From the NCBI GenBank assembly GCA_024516035.1, contig CM044958.1, positions 2,659,566-2,723,565 on the forward strand: DNA of 64,000 bases, written 5' to 3'. Each line of letters begins with the position of its first letter. Within the stretch, counting starts at the first letter, position 1. The position numbers and the translations under genes were made by a program. Below, in pieces: positions 42,301 to 52,672 of this stretch. The notes beneath the pieces are model-generated. The model searched no databases, was not told the origin of the DNA, and saw only the letters and a list, made by a program, of their open reading frames with translations. The stretch is from Bactericera cockerelli. Taxonomy: Eukaryota > Arthropoda > Insecta > Hemiptera > Triozidae.

Positions 42301-45300
42301 AGAAGCTTGATCGATAAGGCGGCGGCCTGATTTCAGCTATTGTCCTTTAGCTTGGCATCTATCAATAAAACAATCATTATCATTATGAAGGTTCTAAGAA
42401 CAAGACACCGATCTCAGAAGCTTGATCGATAAGGCGGCGGACTGATTTTAGCTATTGTCCTTTAGCTTGGCATCTATCAATAAAACAATCATCATTATGA
42501 AAATACTAAGAACAAGCTACCGATCTCAGAAGCTTGATCGATGAGGCGGCGGACTGATTTTAGCTATTGTCCTTTAGCTTGGCATCTATCAATAAAACAA
42601 TCATCATTATGAAAGTACTAAGAACAAGCTACCGACCTCAGTAAATTGATCGATAAGGCGGCGGACTGATTTTAGCTACTGTCCTTTAGCTTGGCATCTA
42701 TCAATGAAACAATCATCATTATGAAAGTACTAAGAACAAGCTACCGATCTCAGAAGCTTGATCGATAAGGCGGCCGACTTGTGACCTGGAGGTCGGTGGG
42801 TCAAGTCCCGGTTCCAGCGTGGATTTAGTAAAGCGAGTTTGAGTAGTTATGATATCACGAAAGTGATGAACACAAATATGATAACTAACTTTCAACGTTA
42901 AAGAGATCAAAACATAATACAGTCAAACTTAGTCATAAGAGAACCCTGCATATACGAGAAAAAAATCTAGTCCCTTTAGTTCTCTTACATCCAGGTTCTA
43001 CTGTAACACAAATCAGTAGCGCCCAACACATACACGAAAATTGGCTGAATGATATCGCTGAACTGAAGCGTTTTGGCATGAGCCGAACATACAAACCACT
43101 CTCAGAAACTTCCTCATTGTTTCTGACTCTCTAGTAGACTCTTACCTATGTAGCTCCTTACCAGTAAGCTCAAGACATAATAATACGTCTTGAGCTTACT
43201 GCTGGAATAATGGGACTTTAATAGTCCTAATCGGGCAGTAAGGCGATATTATTACCTTCCCCAGAGCTTGGGTGGCTAAGTCCAGCTTATCCTCCCAGTC
43301 TACACAGATGGGCTGAACCACATCATTGAACTGGAAGGGGGAAGCCGTCAGCAGGATGGCTATGTCGCTTCCATAGTTGCCTTGTTTGTCCGTGTAGCTG
43401 AAGGGGATTCTGATTTGGGACACCTGAGAGAATGGATCAGGGTAGTATACGAGTTTTTATTGAAAATGAATACATGATACGTACATAAATTTAGGGCGAA
43501 GTTAATAGACAAATTCTGCATCACAAGTCATTGCTAAACGTCGGTTTTCCCTATCTTACCCAGTACGCAATCCGTGACTTAGCGCCACAAAGGTATTACA
43601 AAAACGTCTATTGATTCCGCCCTTGATTATGGTTAGTTGATGCTATGTATATTCAGAACTATTGCCTCTTCACGCAAACTAATAAACTCGAAACAACTGT
43701 TCAGGTATGCTCTGATTTCCATGTTTTTTTTTTTTAAACTTAGAACTAATTGATGGACTCTTAACTGCATAGGGGAGAAACCCAACTAATGAACTCTTCT
43801 CTGGACGCTTAAACAGTAATTTATTATTCTATGTTGTAGATCTAACTAAAACTCTTTGTTTTTCTTTTTTTTTCGTTCTAACAACCTATTTTTTTTTTTT
43901 TTTTTTTTTTTTTTTAGATATGAACAGTAAATACTCTGTTCCTCTAACTGGTTTCCTAGATTATAAGGATAATTTTTGGGGGTGGGGGGTTTAACGTCGC
44001 TTTCAACTGCATGGTCTTATTACGATATGGGGGTGTCACCCTCTATTCGCAGGAAACTCACAAACCTGCTACCTACATTAACCTCACCCAGCCTGGGTTG
44101 GGGCAGAATGTCAGCATCACGAAGTCTTCACCTCGCTGGTCGCTGCTTTACTTCGGTGATCCTACGAGGGGCGAAACTATAAAGGGCGAAATTAATAGAC
44201 AAATTTTATAACTCAAGTTATTGCTAACCATCGATTTTTCCTATCTTACACAGTACGCAATCCGTGACTTAGCGCCACAGAGGTGTTACAAAAAGTCTAT
44301 TAATTCCGCCCTAAACCTCAGGGAAATTGCAAGTTAGCTGGACTTGTTAGGTTTGGCTGGTCTGCTTTCTCAGATCTCTGTTCATAGACTACTAGTGAGA
44401 CACGGGTGTTCTCCGTGTTTAACATCTATTTTTTTTATATGGATATAATATATATCTATATACATATATTTTATTTTTATTTTTTATTTTAATACTTGAT
44501 AATCTAGATAGGGAAACTTTAAGGGTTGGGTGGAAGAGATTGCCATAGGCAATAACCCCGCCCTTTAGTTAGGACATATGTATATATTTTGTTTTTTTGT
44601 TTTGTTTTTATTTCCTTGTTTATATTATTATGACTGTCTATTTTTATATTTACCATTATTTGTCTGTATATTGTATATATATGTTCTTCCTACTAATAAA
44701 GAGTTTATAAATAAATAAATAAAATAAAACATCCCCCAGACAAACCATCTAGGACAAGATATTATACAAAAATGATTCATATGATAGTTAATTTATTCAC
44801 CTTTATAAAAGACGTCTCACTTTTCTTCAGCTCCGTACTTCCGGCCAGAATGAATAGCTCCCCGGGCTCCTTTGTATACACACAGTGAGCAGCTTTAAAG
44901 ATAAAATAATAGGATTGACATTTCCTTAGTTAAATTATGTTGAAACTAGCGGGCTGTCGCCCGCTTTGCGGGCCGAGGCATGGCCGTGAAAGCAAAAAAT
45001 CCTTTTTCGCCAATGACAGGTGTTGTAGTGGGAATTTCAAAAAATCCCGTCTTATTGCACATCTAGACTATAAAACAAAGCTACCTACCAAATTTCAGCT
45101 TCCTAGGACTTACGGTTTGGGCTGTAGAGCGATGATCAGTCAGTCAGTGACTTTGACATTTATATATAGAGATTATAGTTAAGGCCAAAATTGAAGTTTC
45201 ACAAGAAAAAGAAACCAATCAAATTGTAAATCTTACTTTTTGGCCTCGTCTTTTTTTTACAGACTATTTTGAAAGACAAAATAAATACTTCCAATTACTA

Positions 45301-48300
45301 ACATTAAAAATTTATCTGAAGTAAAATCACAAACAGTGTTCCAACTTTTTTGCACACAATAAAATTCCTGTACCTTGAAGTTTTTGCAAAGTCCCACTTG
45401 GAGATGTCAACATAATATTTCAAGGAAGACACACAAGACCAGTAAATTGAATGAGGACAAGGTTATCCCAGGCAAAGTGGGGTCCATTATGGTCACCGCT
45501 TGGCTCAAATATTCAATCAGATGATTCTAATTTGGTAACGCGGTTATCCTGGTAAGATACATTATAAACGCCGCTTCGGAGCATAAAAGGGGTTTTTGGA
45601 AGATGGAATCCTTTTAGGTAACTTGATAAGAGATCCAGGTATATTATTGTTACGTATAACAACTTTTAGGTAACTTGATGAGAGACTAAGGTCTACTATT
45701 TTTACCTATAACAACTTTTAGGTAACTTTATGAGAGATCCAGATATACATTATTGATACGTGTAACAACTTTTACGTAACTTGATGAGAGATTACGGTTT
45801 ACTATTTTTACCTATAACAACTTGGGAGGGCCCTACAACGGAATCAGTCCTACAGCACCGCACTTAAAGTAATGATATTTTTCGGTTCCAGGTGTGGTTA
45901 GCTCTTTGAGAAGGTGGGTTTTTAGTGGGTGGAAATCCCACACCCCAAGTCAGGATGACCTGAGTGTCTTTAAAAGATTTTTTCCTGCCTTCAACCAAAA
46001 AAAAAACAACTTTTAGGTAACTTGTTGAGAGACTAAGGTCTATTATTTTTACCTGTAGCAACAGCACGGTCGCTGATGATGTTGGCACTGCAGATGTACT
46101 CCAGGCTATTTCCATCCTTTAGGAACAGGGCAGTCACCCAGGGCAGATAGCCCGCTGAGGCTTTCTTGCCATGCATGATTAGTGGGGCTCCCTCGGCCTG
46201 CTTGCCAAGCATGCCGCAAACTTGAACAAAAAGTAAGAACAAAATTAACTGTGCAACAATGTATTCTGAGGGTTATGTGGTAGAAAATGGTTAAAGCATT
46301 AAGCTCGCCTGGTGGTTACCTTCCACTAATCCTAACTAAAGGGCGGGGTTATTGCGTTTGGCAATCTCTTCCACCCAGCCCTTGTGATGATGATAATAAT
46401 AAATAACAGTCTCTGCTATAGCATCGTTCTTTAATTCGGGCCTAAAGGTCCTTCATAATGGGGTTCCTCTCTCCATTTTACTTCCGAGAAATTTCTAATA
46501 TTAGAAATCGGAAGTATTGTGTTCGTTTTTGTAAAAAAAATATTTTTTTTGCTCCGATTTCAATTTTTTTCATATTTCTGGACGTTTCATAACCTCCTGA
46601 GCAAATTTGGTTTTGTGTCCGTCTGTCGGTCTGTTAAAACGATTCCTTGTAATGCGCAAATCTCGGAAACTACTCAACCGATTTTAATGAAATTTTGCAC
46701 ACATCTAGAAGATATTCTGTAGATGGTCCCATTTTAAATTCATTGAATTCGTACTAGCGGTTCTTGGTAAAAGAGACCATGCGCCTGACCACTAACTTTT
46801 TACTTAAACGCTTATATCTCGTGAACGGTACACCCGATTTTAATGAAATTTTGTATGGATATGCATATAATTATTTTACATAGGCTTTTTATATTTATTT
46901 TTTAATTAATTATAATTTGACTCTGATATTTAAGAAAATCCAAAATTTTGGACAAAAAAGTCAAAAAATAAGGACCACGACTTGCCGATACAGAATTTTT
47001 TGTAGAATCTAGAATGCAGAAAAAACAATATTCTACCATATAAAACAAATTTGAAGAAAATCGGTTCAGTTGTTTTGGAGATACAAGTAATTTTGTATAA
47101 AATCTCAAAATTGGCACGTACATAATTATTTACAATGTGAAACAATCACGAGGAAGTATTGTGTCCATAATTGGCAGTGTTTTTTTTTTTTTTTATAAGA
47201 ATTGTGCTTTATTTGTGTACATCATTTCATTATTTCATTACAATGTTTAGAATAACATAATAGATTTATAAGAGAAAAAAAAACATTGGCTAGAACTCAG
47301 AGCTTACCTGCAGCACAGCTGACGTTATTCCGACTCCACTGTCCAGTGCTGTCACACTGGGTGAGTGAAGTCTTCTCCTTGTTCGTGTTCACGTCGAAGC
47401 TGGCCCTGTAGTTAGGGGGACACAGGACCTCCAGCTCGGACCCCGAGGACCAGGTGACGTTGGGGGACTCGCAGTCCACGTGGTGTCCTCGTTGGGCGCA
47501 CCCCACCCACTTGGGGTCCGGCTTTCTGGTGAGTTGTGGACACCGGCGGAACTCGCGGTACTCTGGAGAAGAACAAGGTGTGGACACATGGGATATTTGG
47601 ATACCGTTACGGAGTGTTACAGTCATATTTTTTTTTTTACGATGAGTATTTCATAGCCTTTTTTATTTCGTAGCTATGAAATATGAGCTATTGTAGATTC
47701 TTGTGGTATATGTTGTAGTCTGCTCATCCCCCCATATTATGCCTCCATTCTGATGGGCGAGAAGTGACAAAATACTTCCCATGCTAAATCAACTTGAGCG
47801 CCCCAGAAGGTATCCCTTACAAACAAATGTAATCAAATATTGGATTCAATTTTTTGTCCGCGCGGAGGTTCGGAACGGGGACCTCCCGCATGACAAGAGA
47901 GAGTATCTTGAGCTATTCGTGCGCTTAGTTCTTGTAATATTTTTTTGTGTTACAGGATTTAGCGTCGATTTCAACTACCAAGGTCCCTCTGGTGGTTTAT
48001 AAAGAGCGAAGTAAACTACTGGTGATATGTCTAAACCACGGATTAATGATATGTCTAGAACATGGATTAAACTACAAAAGTTCCTAGGTTAGTAAACGGT
48101 CTGTTTACTAATCTAGTCCTGAAGATAGTTCAAAAAAATTAAAGATGGTTAAAAAATTCAATGAAAAGACTTAAATCCGTACGAGAAGACAAGCACAGCT
48201 TTTTCAAATTGTCCTTAGCGCAGACCGCAGCCACATGAGTTGTAGTCATGGAGGAACGAAAGGAGAACTCATAACATATGTATCCAGTCTCATAAAATCG

Positions 48301-51300
48301 GCCATTTTGTGTAGTTATAACACAGAGGAAATCACAATAAATTAATTCTTCCTTCATGCTTTTGGAAGGTAATAATGGTAGCCATATTGTGTAATTTCTT
48401 TTGTGACAAGTTTGAGGTATTACATGGCTTATTCCTCCATGGAAGTAATAAAGTAGTTTGTGTTTCTATGGAAACCAACCTCAGATCGATAAAGCGGCGG
48501 ACTTGTAACCCGGAGGTCCGTGGTTCAAGTCCCGGATTCAGCGTAGATTTAGTAAATCGAGGTTGAGTAGTTGTGATATCACGACAGTGATTAACACAAA
48601 ATGATGACTTTCTTCAGTCAAACTTGGATATAAGAAAGCTATTTTCTGATATCACGAAAGTGATTTACATATTGAATGATAACTTTCTCTTCTGTGGCAT
48701 GTTCATTAACCCTTACTTACTCTTACAATGCGGCATCTGTTCCATCGGCACCGGTTTCTTGGCTTTCCCCACAACCCACCCGCCCACGTGACAGACAATA
48801 CTCTGGTGGGTCACAGGAACGTGGGAGCTGGCACAGCTGACATGGAGGACCGAGTCTTGGCTGCCGCTGCTGCAGGTGGGGACAGTCTGAAAATGAAATT
48901 CGGTGGTGCCAAACATTCACAAATAATTACATTTAAAAACAATTACAAATACAATACTTTCCTTATTATAGGATAAGGAAAGTAAAAATTCCCGGCGCCA
49001 CCCAGGCTGGGTGAGGTCAAGTTAAGTAGCTGCTTTGTGATTTTCCAGCGAATGGAGGGTGAAAACCCCATCGCTGTCCTGATAAATTATAGCATGCAGT
49101 TGAAAGTGACGTTTAAAAAAATGGAGAAAACATAATGTTTATTAGTTTGTGAGAAAAATCCTATGATCGCCGTACAACTTTATGATTATGGATTATGCAA
49201 TGTGTATTGCTCAAAAGAATAAGCTGATGACGTCCTTTAAGTTAATTTTTTTATTACAATCACTTTCACCTACTGAATTTTTTTTCTCGAAAAATGATTA
49301 TAATAATAAATCAAATTCAAAGAGCTGTTTCCCACAACAACAACAAAAGTTTTTCTATTGGTGTCAAATTTGATACATGTGATAAGTTACATTATTTGCT
49401 AAGTTATTAAGTACACCTACCTTTAATGGAATAAAAAGTTGTGGTGGTATTCGCCGGCAGAGCACAGGAGTACATCATCCCTATGAATCCTGCCAGATAA
49501 TCAGTGGGCAATTGAAGTATGTTAAACAGGGAAAAGCCACTGTCTTCTTCTTCCGTGGCTTGTAATGGTACCGCATAGCTATAACGGGATGAATCCTCAG
49601 TGCTCAAATTACCATTCGTCTTTATTTGATTCAAAGGATATAAGTCAAATTTGTTGAGCACTTCAAGAGCGGGATTGTTTGGAAGTAATTGAGGAAGCTC
49701 TTTGTATACTTTGTCTTTGGAATTGTTTGGAATGTCTCCTACGACTGAGGGTTTGTTTGGAGGGGATAGAGGAAGATCCGTTTGACTTTTTTCTTTGAAT
49801 ATGTTTGGAGAGTCTATTCCATCTGAGGGCATACTTGTAACAACAAAAAAATATCCTTCTGCTCTGTATCTTTCTCTAAATTTGGAGGGTCTCTATCATC
49901 AAATCCTACAAATGTGAATTTGTTAGTTTCGGTAGTGCTTCTAGTGTGATTGTTGGATGTGTTTGAAGTGTTTCTGTCATCTAAACCTACAAAAGTAAAA
50001 TTGTTAAGTTCAGTGGTACTTGGGTATAGTTGTGTGAGCTACCAGATTTAGGTTTAATCTGTTCTAGTCGTTGAAAAAGCACCTCGTGTCTTCCAAGAAA
50101 TTCTGCATCAATATTTTCTTTTCTTCCGGTCACTTTACTTCTAACGTATTTTAGGAAATCGAAAATTTTCCTGAAAGGATATGTGATAATATTTCTTATG
50201 TAATTCATGACTTTGGTGACTCTGCTCTGTACGAGAGTTTGATTTTTATCACTATTTGGTACAGTTACAGTGGTTTTTTCTGATGAACTTATTGTTACAG
50301 ATTCTGTTGTTGTGAAAATTTCCCTCACCTTTGTTTGTTTTAGTGTTGTGGTTGATGATTTCGGGGTTGTCACTTTGGAAATCTGCTCTACAAGTAGTGT
50401 TGTTGCTGTAGAATTCAACACTTCAGGGGTGATATTTGAACTTGTCATTGTAGAATTTAGTTCTGTTGCTGTTGTTACTGTAGAGTTGACAATTACAAGG
50501 GGTGTTTTTGGTGTTGTTGCTGTGGAACTACTATCTACAAGTGGTGTTATTACTGTAGAATTTAATCCTACAAGAGGTGTTGTTGAAGTTGTCACTGTGG
50601 AATTCTCTTCAAGTTTTGGTTTTGAAGTTGTAACATTTGTTGAATCGTTATCAGGTAGTGTGCTATTTTGTGTATCGTTGAGAGCTACATTTGTGTCATT
50701 ATTTGAGCTTGTGCCATTGACTGTAAAGTTGGTCAAAAGAAGTGGTATAATCAAATCTGGTACAAGCGAACCTGTTGTGCCATTTTTCAAGATTTCTTCT
50801 ACTCCTTTCATAAGTTGATTGACAACTTTGTCAACGTACAAGTTGAGTGTTTTAGGTTTCTCAACTTCCAAGTTCTTACTTTGAATTTCATCACTGTCCA
50901 ATTTTTGAGGTCGAGCTTTATCAAGGTCAAATGCTTTGTTGAATATCCCGGGGATCTTCAGTACTATATCAGGTTTTTCTTTCATGACAGCACTAGATTC
51001 ATTGAGTACGTCTTCCATGGTGAGTGCTGGGACATTTCTGCTGTTCCGGTTGCTGTGTATTTTTATGAATGCTGAGGATGGACTCATGAACCTGAAAGAA
51101 GGTATTGGAAATTTCATAATAATGATATAGGTAATAAGAACTAGAATTTGACGGCTGGAGATTGAGTTGAATGTTAGAAAGGCAGTTTACCATCTAATGA
51201 AATATAAAAGAGTAGATATGCATCTAATTTTGTCTCTTGGAATAGAGCTCTCTGATCTCTGAACATGAGCACACCAAAAGGTGTCCCTTAAAACAACTGT

Positions 51301-51531
51301 AACCAATTTTTCTTCGGCCCTGGGTTTTGATCCCGAGACCTTCCGCATGGCAAGCGAGTATCTTACCACTGACCTAATCGTGCGCTCAATGTCAATCCCA
51401 TTTCGTTATAGATTCACTTACTGCATAGTTTTCTACGATTTGACTTACCCATTCTCATCAATATACACTGTAAGCACTGTATACACACTAAACACCAAGA
51501 AAGGTATCGAGAGGACGATTCCAATCAACAT
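39311..51531 (-). CDS. Modular serine protease with membrane anchor, mucin-like region, two CCP modules and trypsin-like domain (3' end missing)
   Basis: Minus-strand exons, 5' to 3': 51531-51449, 51091-49421, 48886-48721, 47562-47308, 46220-46053, 44892-44801, 43423-43256, 41606-41450, 39456-39311. The start MLIGIVLSIPFLVFSVY is a hydrophobic signal or type II anchor; then about 550 residues rich in Thr/Ser/Asn with many N-x-S/T sites; CCP1 (VSC ... IVCHVGGW ... PHC); CCP2 (six Cys, GSELEVLCPPNY, CDSTGQW); activation region VCGMLGK; catalytic VATAAHC, GSDIAILL and CNGDSGAGF, with VAGWG between. At least 969 codons. The domain order CCP-protease resembles insect modular serine protease/HP14, which starts the Toll and melanisation cascades (family knowledge), but no LDLa repeats are seen. 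All joints from 48886 onward are in phase. The large N-terminal exon has three likely homopolymer indels (near 50022, 49845 and 49433). The final exon after YALYTK was not found. Several introns carry splice-site-spanning arrays. Confidence 0.78.
39528..39711 (+). repeat. tRNA-derived SINE (GACCTCAGTGGTTAAGAGC family)
   Basis: Head GACCTCAGTGGTTAAGAGCA ... GCGGGTTCGAATCCCGGCC, tail TTTCCGTTTCCGGAATGGC ... GGTTCCGGGGCACACTTACC and an A-run. Single copy in the window; in a protease intron. Confidence 0.85.
39837..39995 (-). repeat. tRNA-derived SINE (GACCTCAGTAGCTTGATCGA family)
   Basis: Minus-strand copy ending in ATCAAGCTACTGAGGTCGG, with GGGACTTGAACCACCGACC and TCGTGATATCACAACTACTC. Near consensus. 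Confidence 0.85.
40315..40592 (+). repeat. tRNA-derived SINE, Ala-like head family (copy 3)
   Basis: CACTGTGGCAGAGCGAGTTA, GGTTCGATTCCCAGCGG, GGATGTTCGGGGTCCACTC; nearly the same as 36867-37133. Confidence 0.88.
40621..41479 (-). repeat. 30-bp tandem array of protease splice donors (25 copies) plus two 52-bp units
   Basis: From 40725 the unit ACTCACCGTTCGTGTATCCT + GCGCAGAAGG repeats with an exact 30-bp period (one unit of 29 bp near 41312) up to the exon at 41450. Two longer 52-bp units start at 40621 and 40673. On the minus strand each unit holds the exon end GGATACACGAACG followed by the donor GTGAGT and a CTTCTGCGCAG acceptor-like motif. Variants are G/T before ACTCAC and CGTG/CTTG. Both strands stay open across it; the deduced decapeptides are products of the period, not a known protein. 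Confidence 0.95.
41583..41932 (-). repeat. 70-bp tandem array of protease splice acceptors (5 copies)
   Basis: Starts at 41583, 41653, 41723, 41793 and 41863. Each unit has CTGGTCCACTCCCCAGCCAG, CCACCTGGGGATTATTCC and AAGACAAAACCC. On the minus strand this is the acceptor TAATCCCCAG plus the first 24 nt of exon 41606-41450 (coding VAGWGVDQ). The first copy is the exon start itself; the last is the most diverged. Confidence 0.93.
42119..42170 (-). repeat. RTE-like 3' end fragment
   Basis: TACCTAAAGAGCGGGGTTATTG then CCTGTGGCAATCTCTTCCACC, reverse complement of the LINE end family, preceded by an A-rich stretch (42060-42118). Confidence 0.6.
42190..42746 (+). repeat. ~116-bp tandem array containing a SINE head
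   Basis: Five units of TCGATAAGGCGGCGG, CTGATTTTAGCTATTGTCC, TTTAGCTTGGCATCTATC, AATCATCATTATGAAAG, AGAACAAGCTACCGATCTCA. The first part is the tRNA-like head of the SINE completed at 42747; the rest is the flank also seen at 30386-30450. Confidence 0.88.
42747..42895 (+). repeat. tRNA-derived SINE (GACCTCAGTAGCTTGATCGA family), intact reference copy
   Basis: GATCTCAGAAGCTTGATCGA, TGTGACCTGGAGGTCGGTGG, GTCAAGTCCCGGTTCCAGCG, GATATCACGAAAGTGATGAA and CACAAATATGATAACT, the last unbroken and giving the empty-site sequence for the insertion at 16407. Confidence 0.88.
43493..43623. repeat. MITE, AGGGCGGAATTAATAGAC family, copy 2
   Basis: Ends AGGGCGAAGTTAATAGAC and GTCTATTGATTCCGCCCT; inside CGCAATCCGTGACTTAGCGC. 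131 bp, in a protease intron. Confidence 0.85.
43990..44167 (-). repeat. 5S-derived SINE, near full length, minus strand
   Basis: AACGTCGCTTTCAACTGCATG (tail), CAAACCTGCTACCTACATTAA, CCTCACCCAGCCTGGGTTGG, CAGCATCACGAAGTCTTCACC, CTTCGGTGATCCTACGAG (5S head, reverse complement). Confidence 0.85.
44183..44312. repeat. MITE, AGGGCGGAATTAATAGAC family, copy 3
   Basis: Ends AGGGCGAAATTAATAGAC and GTCTATTAATTCCGCCCT; inner CGCAATCCGTGACTTAGCGC identical to copy 2. 130 bp, directly next to the 5S SINE. Confidence 0.88.
44522..44725 (+). repeat. RTE-like LINE 3' end, fullest copy
   Basis: GGGTTGGGTGGAAGAGATTG, CCATAGGCAATAACCCCGCC, a T-rich stretch, TACTAATAAAGAGTTTATAA and an ATAAATAAATAAA tail, as RTE-type LINE copies end. 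In a protease intron. Confidence 0.7.
44947..45172 (+). repeat. Interspersed repeat with CGGGCTGTCGCCCGC hairpin, copy 2
   Basis: CTAGCGGGCTGTCGCCCGC to TTTATATATAGAGAT; nearly identical over its length to 34851-35090. Starts about 55 bp from the protease His exon. Confidence 0.82.
45611..46062 (-). repeat. ~52-bp tandem array spanning a protease donor
   Basis: Units at 45611, 45663, 45715, 45769 and 46010 share CTTTTAGGTAACTTGATGAG, ...TACTATTTTTACC and TATAACAA. The last unit includes the real exon end (exon 46220-46053, GCTACAG then GTAAAAATA). Units at 45663 and 45769 keep TTATAG/GTAAAAATA donor-like sites. A 190-bp unrelated insert with a CAACCAAAAAAAAAA end (45821-46009) separates the last two. 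Confidence 0.88.
46326..46385 (-). repeat. RTE-like 3' end fragment
   Basis: AACTAAAGGGCGGGGTTATTG, CGTTTGGCAATCTCTTCCACC. Adjacent to a SINE tail (46266-46325, GTTATGTGGTAGAAAATGG ... GCTCGCCTGGTGGTTACC). Confidence 0.6.
46519..47180 (+). repeat. Interspersed repeat X, plus copy
   Basis: Contains GTCCGTCTGTCGGTCTGTTA, CAACCGATTTTAATGAAATT twice, TATCTCGTGAACGGTACACC and AAAATCCAAAATTTTGGAC. Inverted relative to 32815-33345. In the protease intron between CCP2 and the activation region. Confidence 0.72.
47628..47933 (-). repeat. Gly-tRNA-derived SINE, diverged full-length copy
   Basis: GATGAGTATTTCATAGCC, GAGCGCCCCAGAAGG, GAGGTTCGGAACGGGGACC, TTGAGCTATTCGTGCGC. In a protease intron. Confidence 0.8.
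48476..48605 (+). repeat. tRNA-derived SINE (GACCTCAGTAGCTTGATCGA family), head deletion
   Basis: CAACCTCAGATCGATAAAGC, CTTGTAACCCGGAGGTCC, GTGGTTCAAGTCCCGG, GATATCACGACAGTGATTAA. Missing GTAGCTTG of the head. Confidence 0.82.
48950..49115 (+). repeat. Terminal hairpin of repeat Y followed by a 5S-SINE body fragment
   Basis: 48956-48983 is ACTTTCCTTAT-loop-ATAAGGAAAGT. 48991-49115 is the shared SINE body CCACCCAGGCTGGGTGAGG, GCGAATGGAGGGTGAAAACC, CATGCAGTTGAAAGTGACG. Confidence 0.75.
51269..51388 (-). repeat. Gly-tRNA SINE head, minus strand
   Basis: GAGCACACCAAAAGGTGTCCC, GGGTTTTGATCCCGAGACC, TTCCGCATGGCAAGCGAG, CCTAATCGTGCGCTC. In protease intron 1, about 60 bp downstream of exon 1. Confidence 0.78.
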
Positions 51532-51903
51532 TATTATGAAAACTTAATTTCTTAATAAGTAATTAAATTTAGATGTCGTTATGGTACTTCGGTGAATTTT
51601 TTAACGTAAATTTTTACATCCATAAATGGAACACTGAAAATGGTCCTTTTAGAAAATTTCAAAATATTAAAAATTGTCAGTCGAATGATACATCAGATTC
51701 TGATGTTTGTCCAGGACTAGCCTATGAAAACAAAACAAAATGATGTGATGTTTGTCATTTGTGACATGATAGTAAAGCACATTAGACTGTAGGATCTTAT
51801 TGTTTTACAAGTCTTTTGATAGGTGCCGATACGTATAATAGGATGTTTTAGGAATACAATGGACATAATATAATCAGCATAAATAACAATAATATACCAC
51901 TGA

Positions 51904-52222
51904 GCGCACGAATAGCTCAGTGGTTTAGCACTCGCTTGCCATGCGGAAGGTCCCGGGTTCGAACCCCCGCGCCGACAAAAATCTGTATTCATAATTTGGT
52001 TACAGTTGTTTGTAAGGGATATCTTCCGGTGCGCTCGTGTTGACCCAGCACCTAAATGGGAAGTATTGTGTCACTTCTCGCCCATCAGAGGGGAGGCATA
52101 CTACGGGATGGGCAGGCTACAACACAGACCACAAGCGTCTACAGTAGCTCTTGTTTCATGGCTACGAAATAAAAAAAAGGCTGTGAAACACTCATCTTTT
52201 TAAAAAAAAAAAAAAAAAAAAA
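51904..52222 (+). repeat. Gly-tRNA-derived SINE, full-length reference copy
   Basis: The head GCGCACGAATAGCTCAGTGG ... GCTTGCCATGCGG ... GGGTTCGAACCCCCGCGCC resembles tRNA-Gly(GCC). The body runs CCGGTGCGCTCGTGTTGACC, GCATACTACGGGATGGGC, CACAAGCGTCTACAGTAGC to ACACTCATC and an A-run. At least eight other copies or fragments are in the window. Confidence 0.92.
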
Positions 52223-52477
52223 TAGGTAATGCTAGTAAAAAATAAACTTTATAGATATTATCATAACAAATCGTTTTTCATTATTTTATTTACTTACCTG
52301 TTTTTTCTTTGCCTATTGAAAACACAGTTTCAACAGGAATGTGTCTAATTTATTTTGCAGGAAATCTATAATATTACTGACTTTACTTTCCGTTGTCACA
52401 TTGTCAGGAACGTCATGCATGGTGGTAGAAAGATTGATTTAGGTATTCGACCCCTTAAATTCGCAGAAACAATCTTT

Positions 52478-52672
52478 TTTGCTTTATTTGTAGAGCCCGA
52501 TTAGGACTAATGAGTCTCATTATTCCAGCAGTAAGCCCAAGACGTATTACTATGTGATCAAAATCCCAAGTGGTAAGTGGGCGGATAACTTGTCATGTCC
52601 CGGCTGGGTTTCGAACCCGCGACCTCTGGATTCACAGAGTGCCGCCTTTACCACTGAGCTACCGGGACATAG
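52478..52672 (-). repeat. tRNA-derived SINE (GGTAGCTCAGTGGTAAAGGC family)
   Basis: Minus strand: ATGTCCCGGTAGCTCAGTGG, GAGGTCGCGGGTTCGAAACC, CAGCCGGGACATGACAAG, GCTTACTGCTGGAATAATG. Tails of the same family occur at 43185-43255 and 60975-61045. Confidence 0.87.

Noticed and set aside
48723..48920. Alternative minus-strand frame across the CCP1 exon
   Set aside because: It would follow from the upstream exon's literal phase but ends in a stop just before the donor and lacks the CCP Cys/Trp pattern; the other frame has it.
51904..51975. tRNA-Gly gene (and other tRNA gene calls at 36870, 38879, 39528, 42747)
   Set aside because: Each is followed by a repeated SINE body and an A-rich or simple-repeat tail, and recurs in the window; they are SINE heads rather than tRNA genes.
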